Assembly: GCA_002449765.1 (NCBI GenBank)
Contig: DJXN01000002.1
Location: 124,001-188,000 of the forward strand
From: Fibrobacter sp. UBA7003
GTDB taxonomy: Bacteria; Fibrobacterota; Fibrobacteria; Fibrobacterales; Fibrobacteraceae
DNA: 64,000 nucleotides
Reading direction: 5' to 3'
In this document: in pieces, positions 1 through 8,309 of the stretch
How the letters are laid out: every line of letters starts with the position of its first letter
How positions within the stretch are numbered: position 1 is the first letter of the stretch
Translations under genes and position numbers: made by a program
Notes under the pieces: generated by a model
What the model was told of the DNA's origin: nothing
The model's database searches: none
The model's input: only the letters and a program-made list of their open reading frames with translations

Positions 1-770
1 TCGACGATGTGAAGATTGCAGACGCCGCCAAGAAAATCGCCTGGGGCAAGTGCGTGAACGCAGGCCAGACCTGCATTGCGCCGGACTACGTGCTGTGCCC
101 GCGCAATCTCGTGCAACCGCTCGCCGACGCGATTGCAGACAACATAAAACAGATGTATGGCGAGACGGAAGAAGCCCGCAAAGCATGCGAGAACTTCGTT
201 CACATCGTCGAAAGCCACGCCGCTGAACGCCACAAGGCGCTTATCGAAGATGCGATTACAAAAGGCGCGATGGCACCCATCGGCGGGGCAGATTATTGCG
301 ATATCGCGGGCAGGTACACGCCCGCGACCGTACTTACCGGCGTCACGCCCGAAATGGATATCATGAAGAGCGAAATTTTCGGGCCAATCCTCCCGATTGT
401 CACCTGCGATTCGCTCGAAGAAACTATTGCATTCATACAGAGCCGCCCGAAACCGCTCGCACTTTACATCTTCGGGCGCAACGAGAAGGCGATTGACCGC
501 GTACTACGCAAAACAACCTCGGGTTCCACCTGCGTGAACCACTGCATCTTGCAAATCGAGAACCTCTCCGTGCCCTTCGGGGGCGTGGGCATGAGCGGCA
601 CCGGCAACTATCACGGGATTTACGGGTTCAAGACGTTCAGCCACGAACGCAACGTGATGCACCAGGGCGCATTCGACCCGCTATCATTCCTGTACCCGCC
701 CTACCACAAGGCTAGCGACAAGAGCCTCCGCGCCAAAATCCAGCGGATCGCAAAGAAGATTCTAGGGTAA
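1..770 (+). CDS. Aldehyde dehydrogenase, class 3 type (C-terminal part, cut by window edge)
   Basis: The frame is open from base 3, so the true start lies left of the window; about 255 C-terminal residues are visible. The catalytic cysteine sits in GQTCIAPDYVL, followed by the coenzyme-binding glutamate motif EIFGPILPI and the closing LSVPFGGVGMSGTG motif. These are hallmarks of NAD(P)-dependent aldehyde dehydrogenases, and the short C-terminus ending in a basic helix (LRAKIQRIAKKILG) fits the class 3/fatty-aldehyde branch. It oxidises an aldehyde to the carboxylic acid; the substrate cannot be told. It converges on the thioesterase gene with only 3 bp between the stop codons. Confidence 0.9.
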   Translation, partial: DDVKIADAAKKIAWGKCVNAGQTCIAPDYVLCPRNLVQPLADAIADNIKQMYGETEEARKACENFVHIVESHAAERHKALIEDAITKGAMAPIGGADYCDIAGRYTPATVLTGVTPEMDIMKSEIFGPILPIVTCDSLEETIAFIQSRPKPLALYIFGRNEKAIDRVLRKTTSGSTCVNHCILQIENLSVPFGGVGMSGTGNYHGIYGFKTFSHERNVMHQGAFDPLSFLYPPYHKASDKSLRAKIQRIAKKILG

Positions 771-773
771 CGC

Positions 774-1208
774 CTACGTCCCTTCGACGTACAGCTTCTT
801 CATCTCGTCGGTGATGGCCATGGGACGGCCGCGGTTCATGTCCACGAGCACCCACTGCGTCTCGGATTCGAAAATCACCTTGCCGTCGGACACACGCTCG
901 AACCTGCACTTGCGCAGACTCGCCACACGGCCGTACGCAGCCACCCACGTCGTCCCGCGAATTTCATCGCCTAGAAAAGCCTGGTTCTTATATTCCACGT
1001 GCTGCACATGGATCATCCAGCCGGCGCCCACGCTCTTCATGAGGGCCGTACCGCCGACGGAATCGGAATGGGCAATCGCGATATCCTGTATCCACTTGAC
1101 CGACCACACGTTGTTAAAATGGTGGTTGTCGTCAATCATCTCGGGTGTCACCTTGAACACCTGCGTGAACTGCATCGGATTTACCGTATCTTCCATCGCA
1201 ATAGCCAT
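774..1208 (-). CDS. Acyl-CoA thioesterase, 4HBT/YbgC-like hotdog fold
   Basis: A 144-residue single-domain hotdog protein. The segment DDNHHFNNVWSVKWIQD matches the D-x-N-x-H-x-N-N active-site region of 4-hydroxybenzoyl-CoA thioesterase relatives, which hydrolyse acyl-CoA thioesters in the cytoplasm. The start was set at ATG 1208 (MAIAMEDT) because GGAGG lies 6 nt upstream; a longer reading from 1229 has no such signal. TAGATTGT upstream resembles the TAnnTTTG promoter element seen elsewhere in the window. Family is clear; the physiological substrate is unknown. Confidence 0.82.
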   Translation of the reverse strand: MAIAMEDTVNPMQFTQVFKVTPEMIDDNHHFNNVWSVKWIQDIAIAHSDSVGGTALMKSVGAGWMIHVQHVEYKNQAFLGDEIRGTTWVAAYGRVASLRKCRFERVSDGKVIFESETQWVLVDMNRGRPMAITDEMKKLYVEGT

Positions 1209-1370
1209 AAAAACCTCCGGTACCCACAATCTAGAAAAGTTTCCGCCCAGCGCAGGGAATATTCAACGGGCCGTTGCAATTCCCGTTTAGACTATTTTTT
1301 TTGCCATCCCGTAATTTGTCCTCCGTATTTTTTATATATATTCCTTGAAAAAACTAAAAAGAGAGATATT

Positions 1371-3587
1371 ATGGATTGGAACGACTTTACGAGCCTTTCT
1401 GCCGAAGACATGCAGGCTATCTGGGACTTCAAGACGAAGGACCCGTTCTCTATTTTGGGCATCCACCCGCTCGAGACGGACAAGGGTATCAAGACGGTCA
1501 TCCGCACATACCAACCGCAGGCTGCCTACATCCGCGGTGAATCCTGCGATGGCGAAGTGGAATTCGACTTCATGAAGCTCGGCGACACCGGGTTCTTCGA
1601 GGCCATCCTCGACATGGACTACGAGCCGTTCTTCTACAACCTGATTATCAAGCAGGGCGACGGCATCGAGTACACGCTCACCGACCCGTACGCCTTCCAG
1701 CCCGTACTTACCGAATTTGACCGCCACCTGATTTCGACCGGCACGCACTACGAACTCTACCGCAAACTGGGCGCGAACCTCGTGGAACACCAGGGATTCA
1801 AGGGCGTGCAGTTCGCCGTCTGGGCCCCGAACGCGCACGCAGTTTCCGTCGTGGGCAACTTCAACAGCTGGGACGGACGCCGCCACCAGATGCGCATGCT
1901 CGGCAGCTCCGGAATCTGGGAAATATTCATCCCGAACCTCGGCGAAAACGAACTCTACCGTTTTGAAATCCATGGCGCAGACGGAAACCTGCACGTAAAG
2001 ATCGACCCGCTCGCAAAGCTTGCGGAAGTCCGCCCGGCAACAGCCTCCATCACGACCCACCTCGACGGCTACGAATGGGGCGACGAACTCTACATGAAGA
2101 CGCACTGGGCCACCAAGGTCTTCGGCAGCCCCATGAACATCTACGAGGTGCACGCCGGTTCCTGGAGGCGCGACCCCGCGAACCCCGACCGCTTCCTCAA
2201 CTGGGACGAACTTTCCGAACGCCTCATCCCCTACCTGAAGGAGATGGGCTACACGCACGTGGAATTCTTGCCGCTGGCGGAACACCCGCTCGATGAATCT
2301 TGGGGCTACCAGGTGACCGGTTACTACTCCCCCACAAGCCGTTACGGCACGCCCGACCAGTTCCGCCACTTTGTGGACCTTTGCCACCAGAACGAAATTG
2401 GCGTGATTCTCGACTGGGTGCCGGCGCACTTCCCGAAGGATGCACACGCGCTCGGCCGCTTTGACGGCACCGCCTGCTACGAGCACGCCGACCCGCGCCA
2501 GGGCGAACACCCGCACTGGGGCACCTACATCTTTAACCTGGGCCGCAACGAGGTCAAGAACTTCCTTATCGCAAACGCGATGTACTGGCTCAAGGAATTC
2601 CACTGCGACGGCCTGCGCGTCGACGCCGTGGCCTCCATGCTCTACCTCGACTACGGCAAGGGCCCCGGCCAGTGGGTGCCGAACAAGGACGGCGGCAACA
2701 TCAACTACGATACCATCGAGTTCCTGAAGCACCTGAACAGCATCATGGGCCGCCTCACGCCGCACGCCATCCTGATTGCCGAAGAATCCACGAGCTTCCC
2801 CTCCATCACGCGCCCGCCGGAGCAGGGCGGCCTCGGATTCCACTACAAGTGGAACATGGGCTGGATGAACGACTTTTTGAGTTACATCGAGCACGAACCC
2901 ATCCACCGCAAGTACCACCACAACCAGCTGACCTTCAGCATGATGTACGCCTACAGCGAGAACTTCATCCAGGTGTTCAGCCACGACGAAGTGGTTCACG
3001 GCAAGGGCTCCATGCTCCGCAAGATGCCGGGCGACAACTGGCAGCAGTTCGCGAACCTCCGCCTCACCTACGCCTTCCAGTACGCGCACCCGGGCAAAAA
3101 ACTCAACTTCATGGGCAACGAGTTCGGGCAGTGGCGCGAATGGAACGAGAAGCAGTCGCTCGACTGGCACCTCATCAGCTGGGACAGCCACGGAAAGCTC
3201 CTGCAGATGATGAAGACACTCAACCACCTGTACAAGGAAAACGCACCCTTCTGGGAGATCGACCACTACCACACCGGTTTCGAGTGGATCTGGTGCGACG
3301 ACGCGGACAATTCCATCGTAAGTTTCGTGCGCAAGGACGACCACGGGAACCAGATTCTGTGCGTGTTCAACTTCACGCCGGTCGTGCGTCACGACTACCG
3401 CCTGGGCGCCCCCGCCCGCGGAGCCTGGAAAGAAATTTTCAACACGGATGCGGCCATGTTCGGTGGCTCTAACGTTGGAAACTTCGGCGAAGTCTGGACG
3501 CAGGACATCCCGTGGCAGAACAGGCAGTGGAGCCTGAACATCCAGCTCCCGCCGCTTGCGGCCGTGTACTTCAGGCTGGAACGGTAA
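1371..3587 (+). CDS. glgB: 1,4-alpha-glucan branching enzyme (GH13)
   Basis: A 738-residue protein, very close to the E. coli GlgB length. It has an N-terminal beta domain, a CBM48 module (VWAPNAHAVSVVGNFNSWDG, about residues 130-225), the GH13 barrel and a C-terminal beta domain. The catalytic triad is visible: nucleophile D418 in DGLRVDAVASMLY, acid/base E471 in LIAEEST and D539 in FSHDEVVHGKGS. It forms alpha-1,6 branches in glycogen, which Fibrobacter is known to store. The reading frame is open far upstream, but ATG 1371 (MDWNDFTSL) is the natural start, preceded by a purine-rich AGAGAG and an AT-rich promoter region. Confidence 0.97.
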   Translation: MDWNDFTSLSAEDMQAIWDFKTKDPFSILGIHPLETDKGIKTVIRTYQPQAAYIRGESCDGEVEFDFMKLGDTGFFEAILDMDYEPFFYNLIIKQGDGIEYTLTDPYAFQPVLTEFDRHLISTGTHYELYRKLGANLVEHQGFKGVQFAVWAPNAHAVSVVGNFNSWDGRRHQMRMLGSSGIWEIFIPNLGENELYRFEIHGADGNLHVKIDPLAKLAEVRPATASITTHLDGYEWGDELYMKTHWATKVFGSPMNIYEVHAGSWRRDPANPDRFLNWDELSERLIPYLKEMGYTHVEFLPLAEHPLDESWGYQVTGYYSPTSRYGTPDQFRHFVDLCHQNEIGVILDWVPAHFPKDAHALGRFDGTACYEHADPRQGEHPHWGTYIFNLGRNEVKNFLIANAMYWLKEFHCDGLRVDAVASMLYLDYGKGPGQWVPNKDGGNINYDTIEFLKHLNSIMGRLTPHAILIAEESTSFPSITRPPEQGGLGFHYKWNMGWMNDFLSYIEHEPIHRKYHHNQLTFSMMYAYSENFIQVFSHDEVVHGKGSMLRKMPGDNWQQFANLRLTYAFQYAHPGKKLNFMGNEFGQWREWNEKQSLDWHLISWDSHGKLLQMMKTLNHLYKENAPFWEIDHYHTGFEWIWCDDADNSIVSFVRKDDHGNQILCVFNFTPVVRHDYRLGAPARGAWKEIFNTDAAMFGGSNVGNFGEVWTQDIPWQNRQWSLNIQLPPLAAVYFRLER

Positions 3588-3606
3588 TACAGGCAAAGGG
3601 CATCTT

Positions 3607-4050
3607 ATGAAATTTCGGCGTTTCGCAGTTGCACTCGCTGCGGTATCCGCATTCTCACTTGGTGCCAGCGACAACTATCCAGAAGCCAAAGCTCAAGAAG
3701 CCAAAGAGCTTTCGCAAAAATGTGAATCAGGAGACATCCGTTCCTGTTTCGTATTCCTCTCTTTTATCGACACAGTCGCAGCAATGACGCCCGAAGACAA
3801 GCTGCGGTTCGAAAATGCAGGCGGTTACGCAAGAACACCGGAAGCTCTAGCCCAAATAGCAAAAGACCTTTCCCAAAAGTGTGATTCAGGTATTATGCCA
3901 GCCTGTTTCATGGCACTCACAATTGCAGATAAAGTCGCCCACATGTCGGCCGAAGACCAAAAGCGTTTTGAAGATGCCGGCGGTTTCGACAGGCCATCTA
4001 AAGACAAGAAAGATGCCGGACAAGCATCCGACTCACTAAAAGAAAACTAA
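3607..4050 (+). CDS. Small secreted protein with an internal duplication, function unknown
   Basis: A 147-residue protein with a signal peptide (MKFRRFAVALAAVSAFSLGA). The mature part is two copies of a roughly 50-residue unit: each has AKxLSQKCxSG, then (S/A)CF plus a hydrophobic helix, then an (A/S)xxMxxEDxxRFExAGG end. The two cysteines per unit are spaced alike, so each repeat could carry a disulfide or bind a ligand. The helical repeat with a Gly turn is loosely reminiscent of Sel1/TPR solenoids, but I do not recognise the family. It starts 19 nt after glgB and may be cotranscribed with it. Confidence 0.7.
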   Translation: MKFRRFAVALAAVSAFSLGASDNYPEAKAQEAKELSQKCESGDIRSCFVFLSFIDTVAAMTPEDKLRFENAGGYARTPEALAQIAKDLSQKCDSGIMPACFMALTIADKVAHMSAEDQKRFEDAGGFDRPSKDKKDAGQASDSLKEN

Positions 4051-4067
4051 AACATTCTTCCCTATAC

Positions 4068-4132
4068 AAAAAGCCCCGGCGGGGTTTCCGGCGAGGCAAT
4101 TGTTTTAACGAGATCCCCGCCTGCGCGGGGAT
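4068..4132. repeat. Two intergenic GC-rich palindromes between convergent genes
   Basis: The 96-bp gap between convergent genes holds a CCCC-GGC-GGGG hairpin with A/T flanks (about 4068-4088) and a perfect hairpin at 4113-4132 (ATCCCCGC facing GCGGGGAT), followed by GATGACG. The second has the look of a dispersed REP-like element; a related hairpin followed by GTGAC is at 49906-49926. Either may also help terminate transcription of the flanking genes. Confidence 0.55.
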
Positions 4133-4146
4133 GACGTCCTTATGTC

Positions 4147-7100
4147 TTACTCAATCGTGATGAGCGTGATGGTGCGCTTGCCGACCTTGATCGGCTTAGA
4201 CACGTCAACACCCTTCTTGGCCTTCTTGGACGGGTCATTTTCCCAGCCGGCCTTGAGCTTTTCGGAGCTCTTGTCAAGCGTCTGGACAGTGGCCTTGCCC
4301 TTGAAGCCCGGAATGTCGAGCTTGAGTTCGTAGTCGCTGTACGGGCTCTTGTTGATCACGAGGAGGCTCTTCTTCTTGCCGTTTTCGGTGTAGTAGGTCG
4401 TGATGAGCGATTCCTTGTCACCGGTAATCACGGTCTTGAGGAGCTTGCCGCGGAGAGCGTCAGAAGCCATCTGGAATGCCCAGTAGCTCGGGCGCGGGCA
4501 GTTCATGCACTCTTCGGCAGAACGGGTCAGGTAGCCGTAGTCACCGCCTTCCGGAGTGATGTCGTTGTGGATATCCCAGTACTGTGCGTTGTCCACGTTC
4601 TCGGTGGCAAGCATAGCAAGATAGTCAGCAACGAACAGGCCATTTTCGAGAGCGATGGTCTGCGGACCCGGGTTGAAGTCCACGGAGTTCCATTCGGTGA
4701 GCCAGAGTTCGAACTTCTTGTCCTTGTTGAAGTGCTTGGTCCACTTGTCCACGAGCTTGTGCAGGCGGCTGTAGATAGGCACGAGGTCCTGCGGGGCGCT
4801 GAGCATGGCGAAGTCGTTTTCTTCACCGTAGTGCTGCGGATAGTGGTGAACGATGATACCGTCGGCAATGTCGCCGGTTTCCTTGAGCACGTTGTCGTTC
4901 CACTGACCGTCGAGAACGCCGAGCACCGCCACCTTGATGGTCGGGTCAACCTTCTTCATGGCCTCGATGAACTTGCGGGCGCGCTTACCATAGATGGTAC
5001 CGCCGTCCTTACCGTACTTTTCGTAGTACGGGTGCCAGTTACCGTAGACTTCGTTACCGATTTCCCAGTACTTGATGCCGGCCTTCTTGTCGATGTTGGT
5101 GTGCTTCACCCAGGCAGCGGCTTCCTGTTCGGTGCCGGAACCGAAGTTGACAGTGAACATGGCGTTGGAGCCGGTCTTCTTGAGCCATTCGAGGAATTCG
5201 TCGGTATCGACCATCCAGTCCTTGTTATCGAGGATTTCCTTCCAGTGGTCGTCATCGGCACGGAGGCCACCCGGGTAACGGATGATGCCGTGGTTGATGC
5301 GCTTCACGTAGTCACGGGTCTGCACCTTGAACTTCGGATTGTCAAGCATGTCGCCATCCCAGAGGGCAGCGTTGATACCGAAGAGGCCGCCCGAGATGTT
5401 CGGGTTGATCACGTCGCCGGTACCCTTCACGTCGACCTTCACGACAGCCGGACGAGCGGCAGCCTTGACTTCGCGCTGGTTGGTGAGCTTGATGTTGTCG
5501 ATTTCGAAGGAGCCGTTAGAACCTTCTCCACCCGGTTTGAAGTCGAGGGAAACAACGCCCTTGAGGTCAAACACGCCGTTTTCCTTGGCGGTAGGCGGCT
5601 GGTAATACGGGAACTTGCTGAAGGTGCGGAACGGCACGATCACAGTGGTGCGGCCGCGCGGCACACCGGTGTTGGACACGAAGAGTTCGTTACCAGCGTC
5701 ACCAATCTGGACCGTGATGGACTGCCATGCACGTTCGGAGTAGACGTCGAACATGATGCCCCAATGGTTGGTCCAGTCGCGCTGCTTGGCGTCATGGTTA
5801 GCGCCATTCTTGGTGAAGTCGAGCACGACGTCCACCCAGTCAGACATTTCGAAGTGCTTCACGTTGAGGGAGTTGCCATCGAGCTTGGAGGTCTTGAACG
5901 GCATTTCCACTTCGACCTTGGACTTCGGGCCCTTGGACGGTTCCCAGTTGTCCTTGGTGAACTTGCCTTCGAAGTCGGAAATCACGACATCCGGAGTCTT
6001 GTTCTTCCAGCTGTCCCACTTGATATCCGGATCGACCCAGTCGATGGTTTCGGTGAAGGTAATCTGGTCCACAAAGATGGTCACAGGAGCCGGCTTGCCC
6101 GGTTCGCCCTGGTTTTCACCCTTGCCCACGGAGAAGCGGATTTCCTGGATCTTGTTCCACTGCACATCCTTGGCGACTTCGGCCTGCTTGTTAGCATCCC
6201 AAGCCTTACCCTTGTCGTTGAACTTCTTGAGAGGAATCTTCACGAGCTTCCAGTCAGTGCCGACCTTCGCGCCCTCGATCCAGTCGTTGAGGCTAATCTT
6301 GGTCTGGCTCTTGATGTCGTTGCCCTGGTTGTCGAGGATACCGACGTACACCTTTTCGCCGCCGAGCTTACCCTTGATCCAGAAGTAGAGACCGCCCTTG
6401 TTGCGGACCTTGGAAAGGTCGATGTACTTGCCTTCGCCAATGGAGTAGGTCACACCGGACCAGTCGTTGTTGTCGATGTAAAGGGCGAGCACGTTCGAGT
6501 TGCCCGGAGTCTTGGATTCGGCTTCGCGCTGGGCGGAAAGGCCACCGTAGCTGTAGCTGAAGCCCTTGACGCGGTTGTCGTAGAAGATGCCGTTTGCAAC
6601 CGGCTTGACCTTGCCATCAAGCTTTTCAGGATTCTTCGGGCCATTGATGACGTCCTCGTTTTCATCCCAGTAGACAATCTTCTTCTTCGGAGGGGCCTTC
6701 TTGCCAGTCTTCACGATTTCGATGTTGTCCACCCAGATTTCGAAATCCTTTGCGGAACCCTTGTCGATGGAGAGACGGATAGCGTAAATCTTCTTCCAAT
6801 CGATACGGGCCGGGAATTCGGACTTGCGGGTGTTGTCCCAGTAGAGACCGCGGTCCGGGAAGTCCACGAGAGGAATGGAAACCTTCTTCCAGTCCGTCGT
6901 GATGGAGCCGCCTTCGATATACTTGTTGACAGTGAGCTTGACCTGCGTTTCCTTGCCGTCGGAATTCTTTTCGTCAAGAAGGCCAACGATAAGGGCTTCG
7001 CCGCCCTTCTTGCCCTTGACCATGAACTCGAGCTTGCCGTCGAGCATGACCTTGTCCATGTCAAAGAAGAAGTCATTCTTCAAGCAAATCTGGGCGCCGG

Positions 7101-7335
7101 AATATTCGCTCGGATCGAGTTTGAGGTTAAGAGCCGCCTTAGACTTGAAACCGTTCTTGGCATCGATGGAAAAGCCCTTGCTTTTGCCACCGTACGCATA
7201 GGTATCTCCGCCTTCGGGCATCTCTTCGTTGAAGAACTTGTAAGGAACTACGCGAGGAGGTTTCGGCTGAGCCATTGCTGCCACGCTCGCACCCAGGAGG
7301 ATGACGGACGCGACTTTCAATGTTTGCTTTATCAT
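4147..7335 (-). CDS. Secreted GH51 glycoside hydrolase with three CBM11-like modules (endoglucanase F/Cel51A-like)
   Basis: A 1062-residue protein with a signal peptide ending near AAMAQ. Three beta-sandwich modules of about 180-200 residues (about 25-210, 235-435, 455-640) share features such as TDWKxVxIPLxxF and W-K-I-x-x-I-R-x-S and resemble CBM11-type glucan binders. The C-terminal catalytic domain (about 650-1062) is GH51-like: acid/base E762 in YWEIGNEVYGNW and nucleophile E881 in LWLTEWNSVD. Size and layout recall the cellulose-binding endoglucanase F of Fibrobacter succinogenes, so beta-glucan or arabinoxylan attack is expected, probably at the cell surface. AAGGA precedes ATG 7335, and a TAAATTTA element lies at 7369-7376. 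The exact substrate is not provable here. Confidence 0.85.
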   Translation of the reverse strand: MIKQTLKVASVILLGASVAAMAQPKPPRVVPYKFFNEEMPEGGDTYAYGGKSKGFSIDAKNGFKSKAALNLKLDPSEYSGAQICLKNDFFFDMDKVMLDGKLEFMVKGKKGGEALIVGLLDEKNSDGKETQVKLTVNKYIEGGSITTDWKKVSIPLVDFPDRGLYWDNTRKSEFPARIDWKKIYAIRLSIDKGSAKDFEIWVDNIEIVKTGKKAPPKKKIVYWDENEDVINGPKNPEKLDGKVKPVANGIFYDNRVKGFSYSYGGLSAQREAESKTPGNSNVLALYIDNNDWSGVTYSIGEGKYIDLSKVRNKGGLYFWIKGKLGGEKVYVGILDNQGNDIKSQTKISLNDWIEGAKVGTDWKLVKIPLKKFNDKGKAWDANKQAEVAKDVQWNKIQEIRFSVGKGENQGEPGKPAPVTIFVDQITFTETIDWVDPDIKWDSWKNKTPDVVISDFEGKFTKDNWEPSKGPKSKVEVEMPFKTSKLDGNSLNVKHFEMSDWVDVVLDFTKNGANHDAKQRDWTNHWGIMFDVYSERAWQSITVQIGDAGNELFVSNTGVPRGRTTVIVPFRTFSKFPYYQPPTAKENGVFDLKGVVSLDFKPGGEGSNGSFEIDNIKLTNQREVKAAARPAVVKVDVKGTGDVINPNISGGLFGINAALWDGDMLDNPKFKVQTRDYVKRINHGIIRYPGGLRADDDHWKEILDNKDWMVDTDEFLEWLKKTGSNAMFTVNFGSGTEQEAAAWVKHTNIDKKAGIKYWEIGNEVYGNWHPYYEKYGKDGGTIYGKRARKFIEAMKKVDPTIKVAVLGVLDGQWNDNVLKETGDIADGIIVHHYPQHYGEENDFAMLSAPQDLVPIYSRLHKLVDKWTKHFNKDKKFELWLTEWNSVDFNPGPQTIALENGLFVADYLAMLATENVDNAQYWDIHNDITPEGGDYGYLTRSAEECMNCPRPSYWAFQMASDALRGKLLKTVITGDKESLITTYYTENGKKKSLLVINKSPYSDYELKLDIPGFKGKATVQTLDKSSEKLKAGWENDPSKKAKKGVDVSKPIKVGKRTITLITIE

Positions 7336-7435
7336 ATGTCGTTTCCTTGTTTGTTGTTTGTTTTGCCTTAAATTTAAACTTTTAGCACAAAAAAGGGCAC
7401 ACGCCTAGACGTTTAAGCGTGCACACCAGAAAACA

Positions 7436-8173
7436 CTACTTGGCTTCGTTGAGGAGCTTTTCGACGAGGGCCGGAGAGAAGCTGTCCTGACGCTTGCCGT
7501 TGATGTAGAAGTTCGGGGTTCCCTGCACGCCGACCTGCACGCCCAGCTTGAAGTCCTTGTCGATGCGGGCTTCCATGGCAGAATCGAGGACCATGTCCTT
7601 CTTGAACTTTTCGACGTCGAGGCCGACTTCTTTGGCGACGGCGAGGTAAGTAGAATCGGAAAGTTCGCGGCTATGCGGAGCGAGGGCGTAGCGGTATTCC
7701 CAGAACTTGCCCTGCTTCTGGGCTGCGATGGCGGAAGCCGCGGCGGCCTTCGCGTTGGAGTGGAAGCTGAGCGGGAAGTGCTTGTACACGAACTTGATCT
7801 TATCCGGGTACTTCTTGTTGAGTTCCTGCATCACAGGAGCGATACGGGAGCAGTACGGGCACTGGAACTCGGTAAATTCAACAATCGTGAGCTTCGGGTC
7901 CTTGGTATTGCCGAAAACCGGGCTGTCCTCGTCGGGGATGTCCCAGACCTTGTTGGCCATTTCCAGTTCCTTCTTGGCATCTTCGAGGGACATGCCAGCG
8001 CGCTTTTCGAGAATGTAGGCAACCGCTTCCATGTTGGCTTCCATTTCGGCCACCTTCTTTTCGAGGGAGTCGAGGCGGGCCTGTTGGTTGAAGGAACCAC
8101 CGGCAGAGGCCTGGTTGCAAGCGACGAGACTAGCGGCAAGAATTGCCATAGCGACGATAGAGATACGTTTCAT
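7436..8173 (-). CDS. DsbA-family thiol-disulfide oxidoreductase lipoprotein
   Basis: A 245-residue protein starting MKRISIVAMAILAASLVAC; the lipobox SLVAC predicts a lipid anchor. A short coiled-coil helix (QQARLDSLEKKVAEMEANM) precedes a thioredoxin fold with the active site FQCPYCSRIAP and the cis-Pro loop GVQGTPNFYING, as in DsbA/BdbD-like proteins. It probably makes or isomerises disulfides in exported proteins, which fits the many Cys-containing secreted proteins nearby. The start at 8173 is chosen for the lipobox and AAGGA just upstream; the frame is open further upstream but without a signal peptide. Confidence 0.88.
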   Translation of the reverse strand: MKRISIVAMAILAASLVACNQASAGGSFNQQARLDSLEKKVAEMEANMEAVAYILEKRAGMSLEDAKKELEMANKVWDIPDEDSPVFGNTKDPKLTIVEFTEFQCPYCSRIAPVMQELNKKYPDKIKFVYKHFPLSFHSNAKAAAASAIAAQKQGKFWEYRYALAPHSRELSDSTYLAVAKEVGLDVEKFKKDMVLDSAMEARIDKDFKLGVQVGVQGTPNFYINGKRQDSFSPALVEKLLNEAK

Positions 8174-8296
8174 GTTTATCCTTTTAGTTGAAACAAATTG
8201 TCCAGCAGGCGAAGTCCGCCCGCGTTTTGAAGGAAATATATAAAATAGTGGCCAGCGGATAGCAGCATTTGTTCGATGTTTTATGGCATAAATTGC

Positions 8297-8304
8297 TATT
8301 CTTG
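8297..8304 (+). promoter_or_regulatory. Promoter-like TATTCTTG element before xseA
   Basis: TATTCTTG differs by one base from TAnnTTTG and ends 5 nt before the xseA ATG. No Shine-Dalgarno is present, so a leaderless transcript is possible. Confidence 0.35.
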
Positions 8305-8309
8305 CAGCC

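Noticed and set aside
1332..3674. 780-codon open frame antisense to glgB
   Set aside because: Long antisense frames are expected in GC-rich third-position DNA. It has no ribosome site and low-complexity Val/Ala/Glu content, while glgB has all catalytic motifs.
4567..7371. 934-codon open frame antisense to the GH51 cellulase
   Set aside because: The composition mirrors the codon bias of the real gene, with no domain signature. The minus-strand gene has a signal peptide, catalytic Glu pair and ribosome site.
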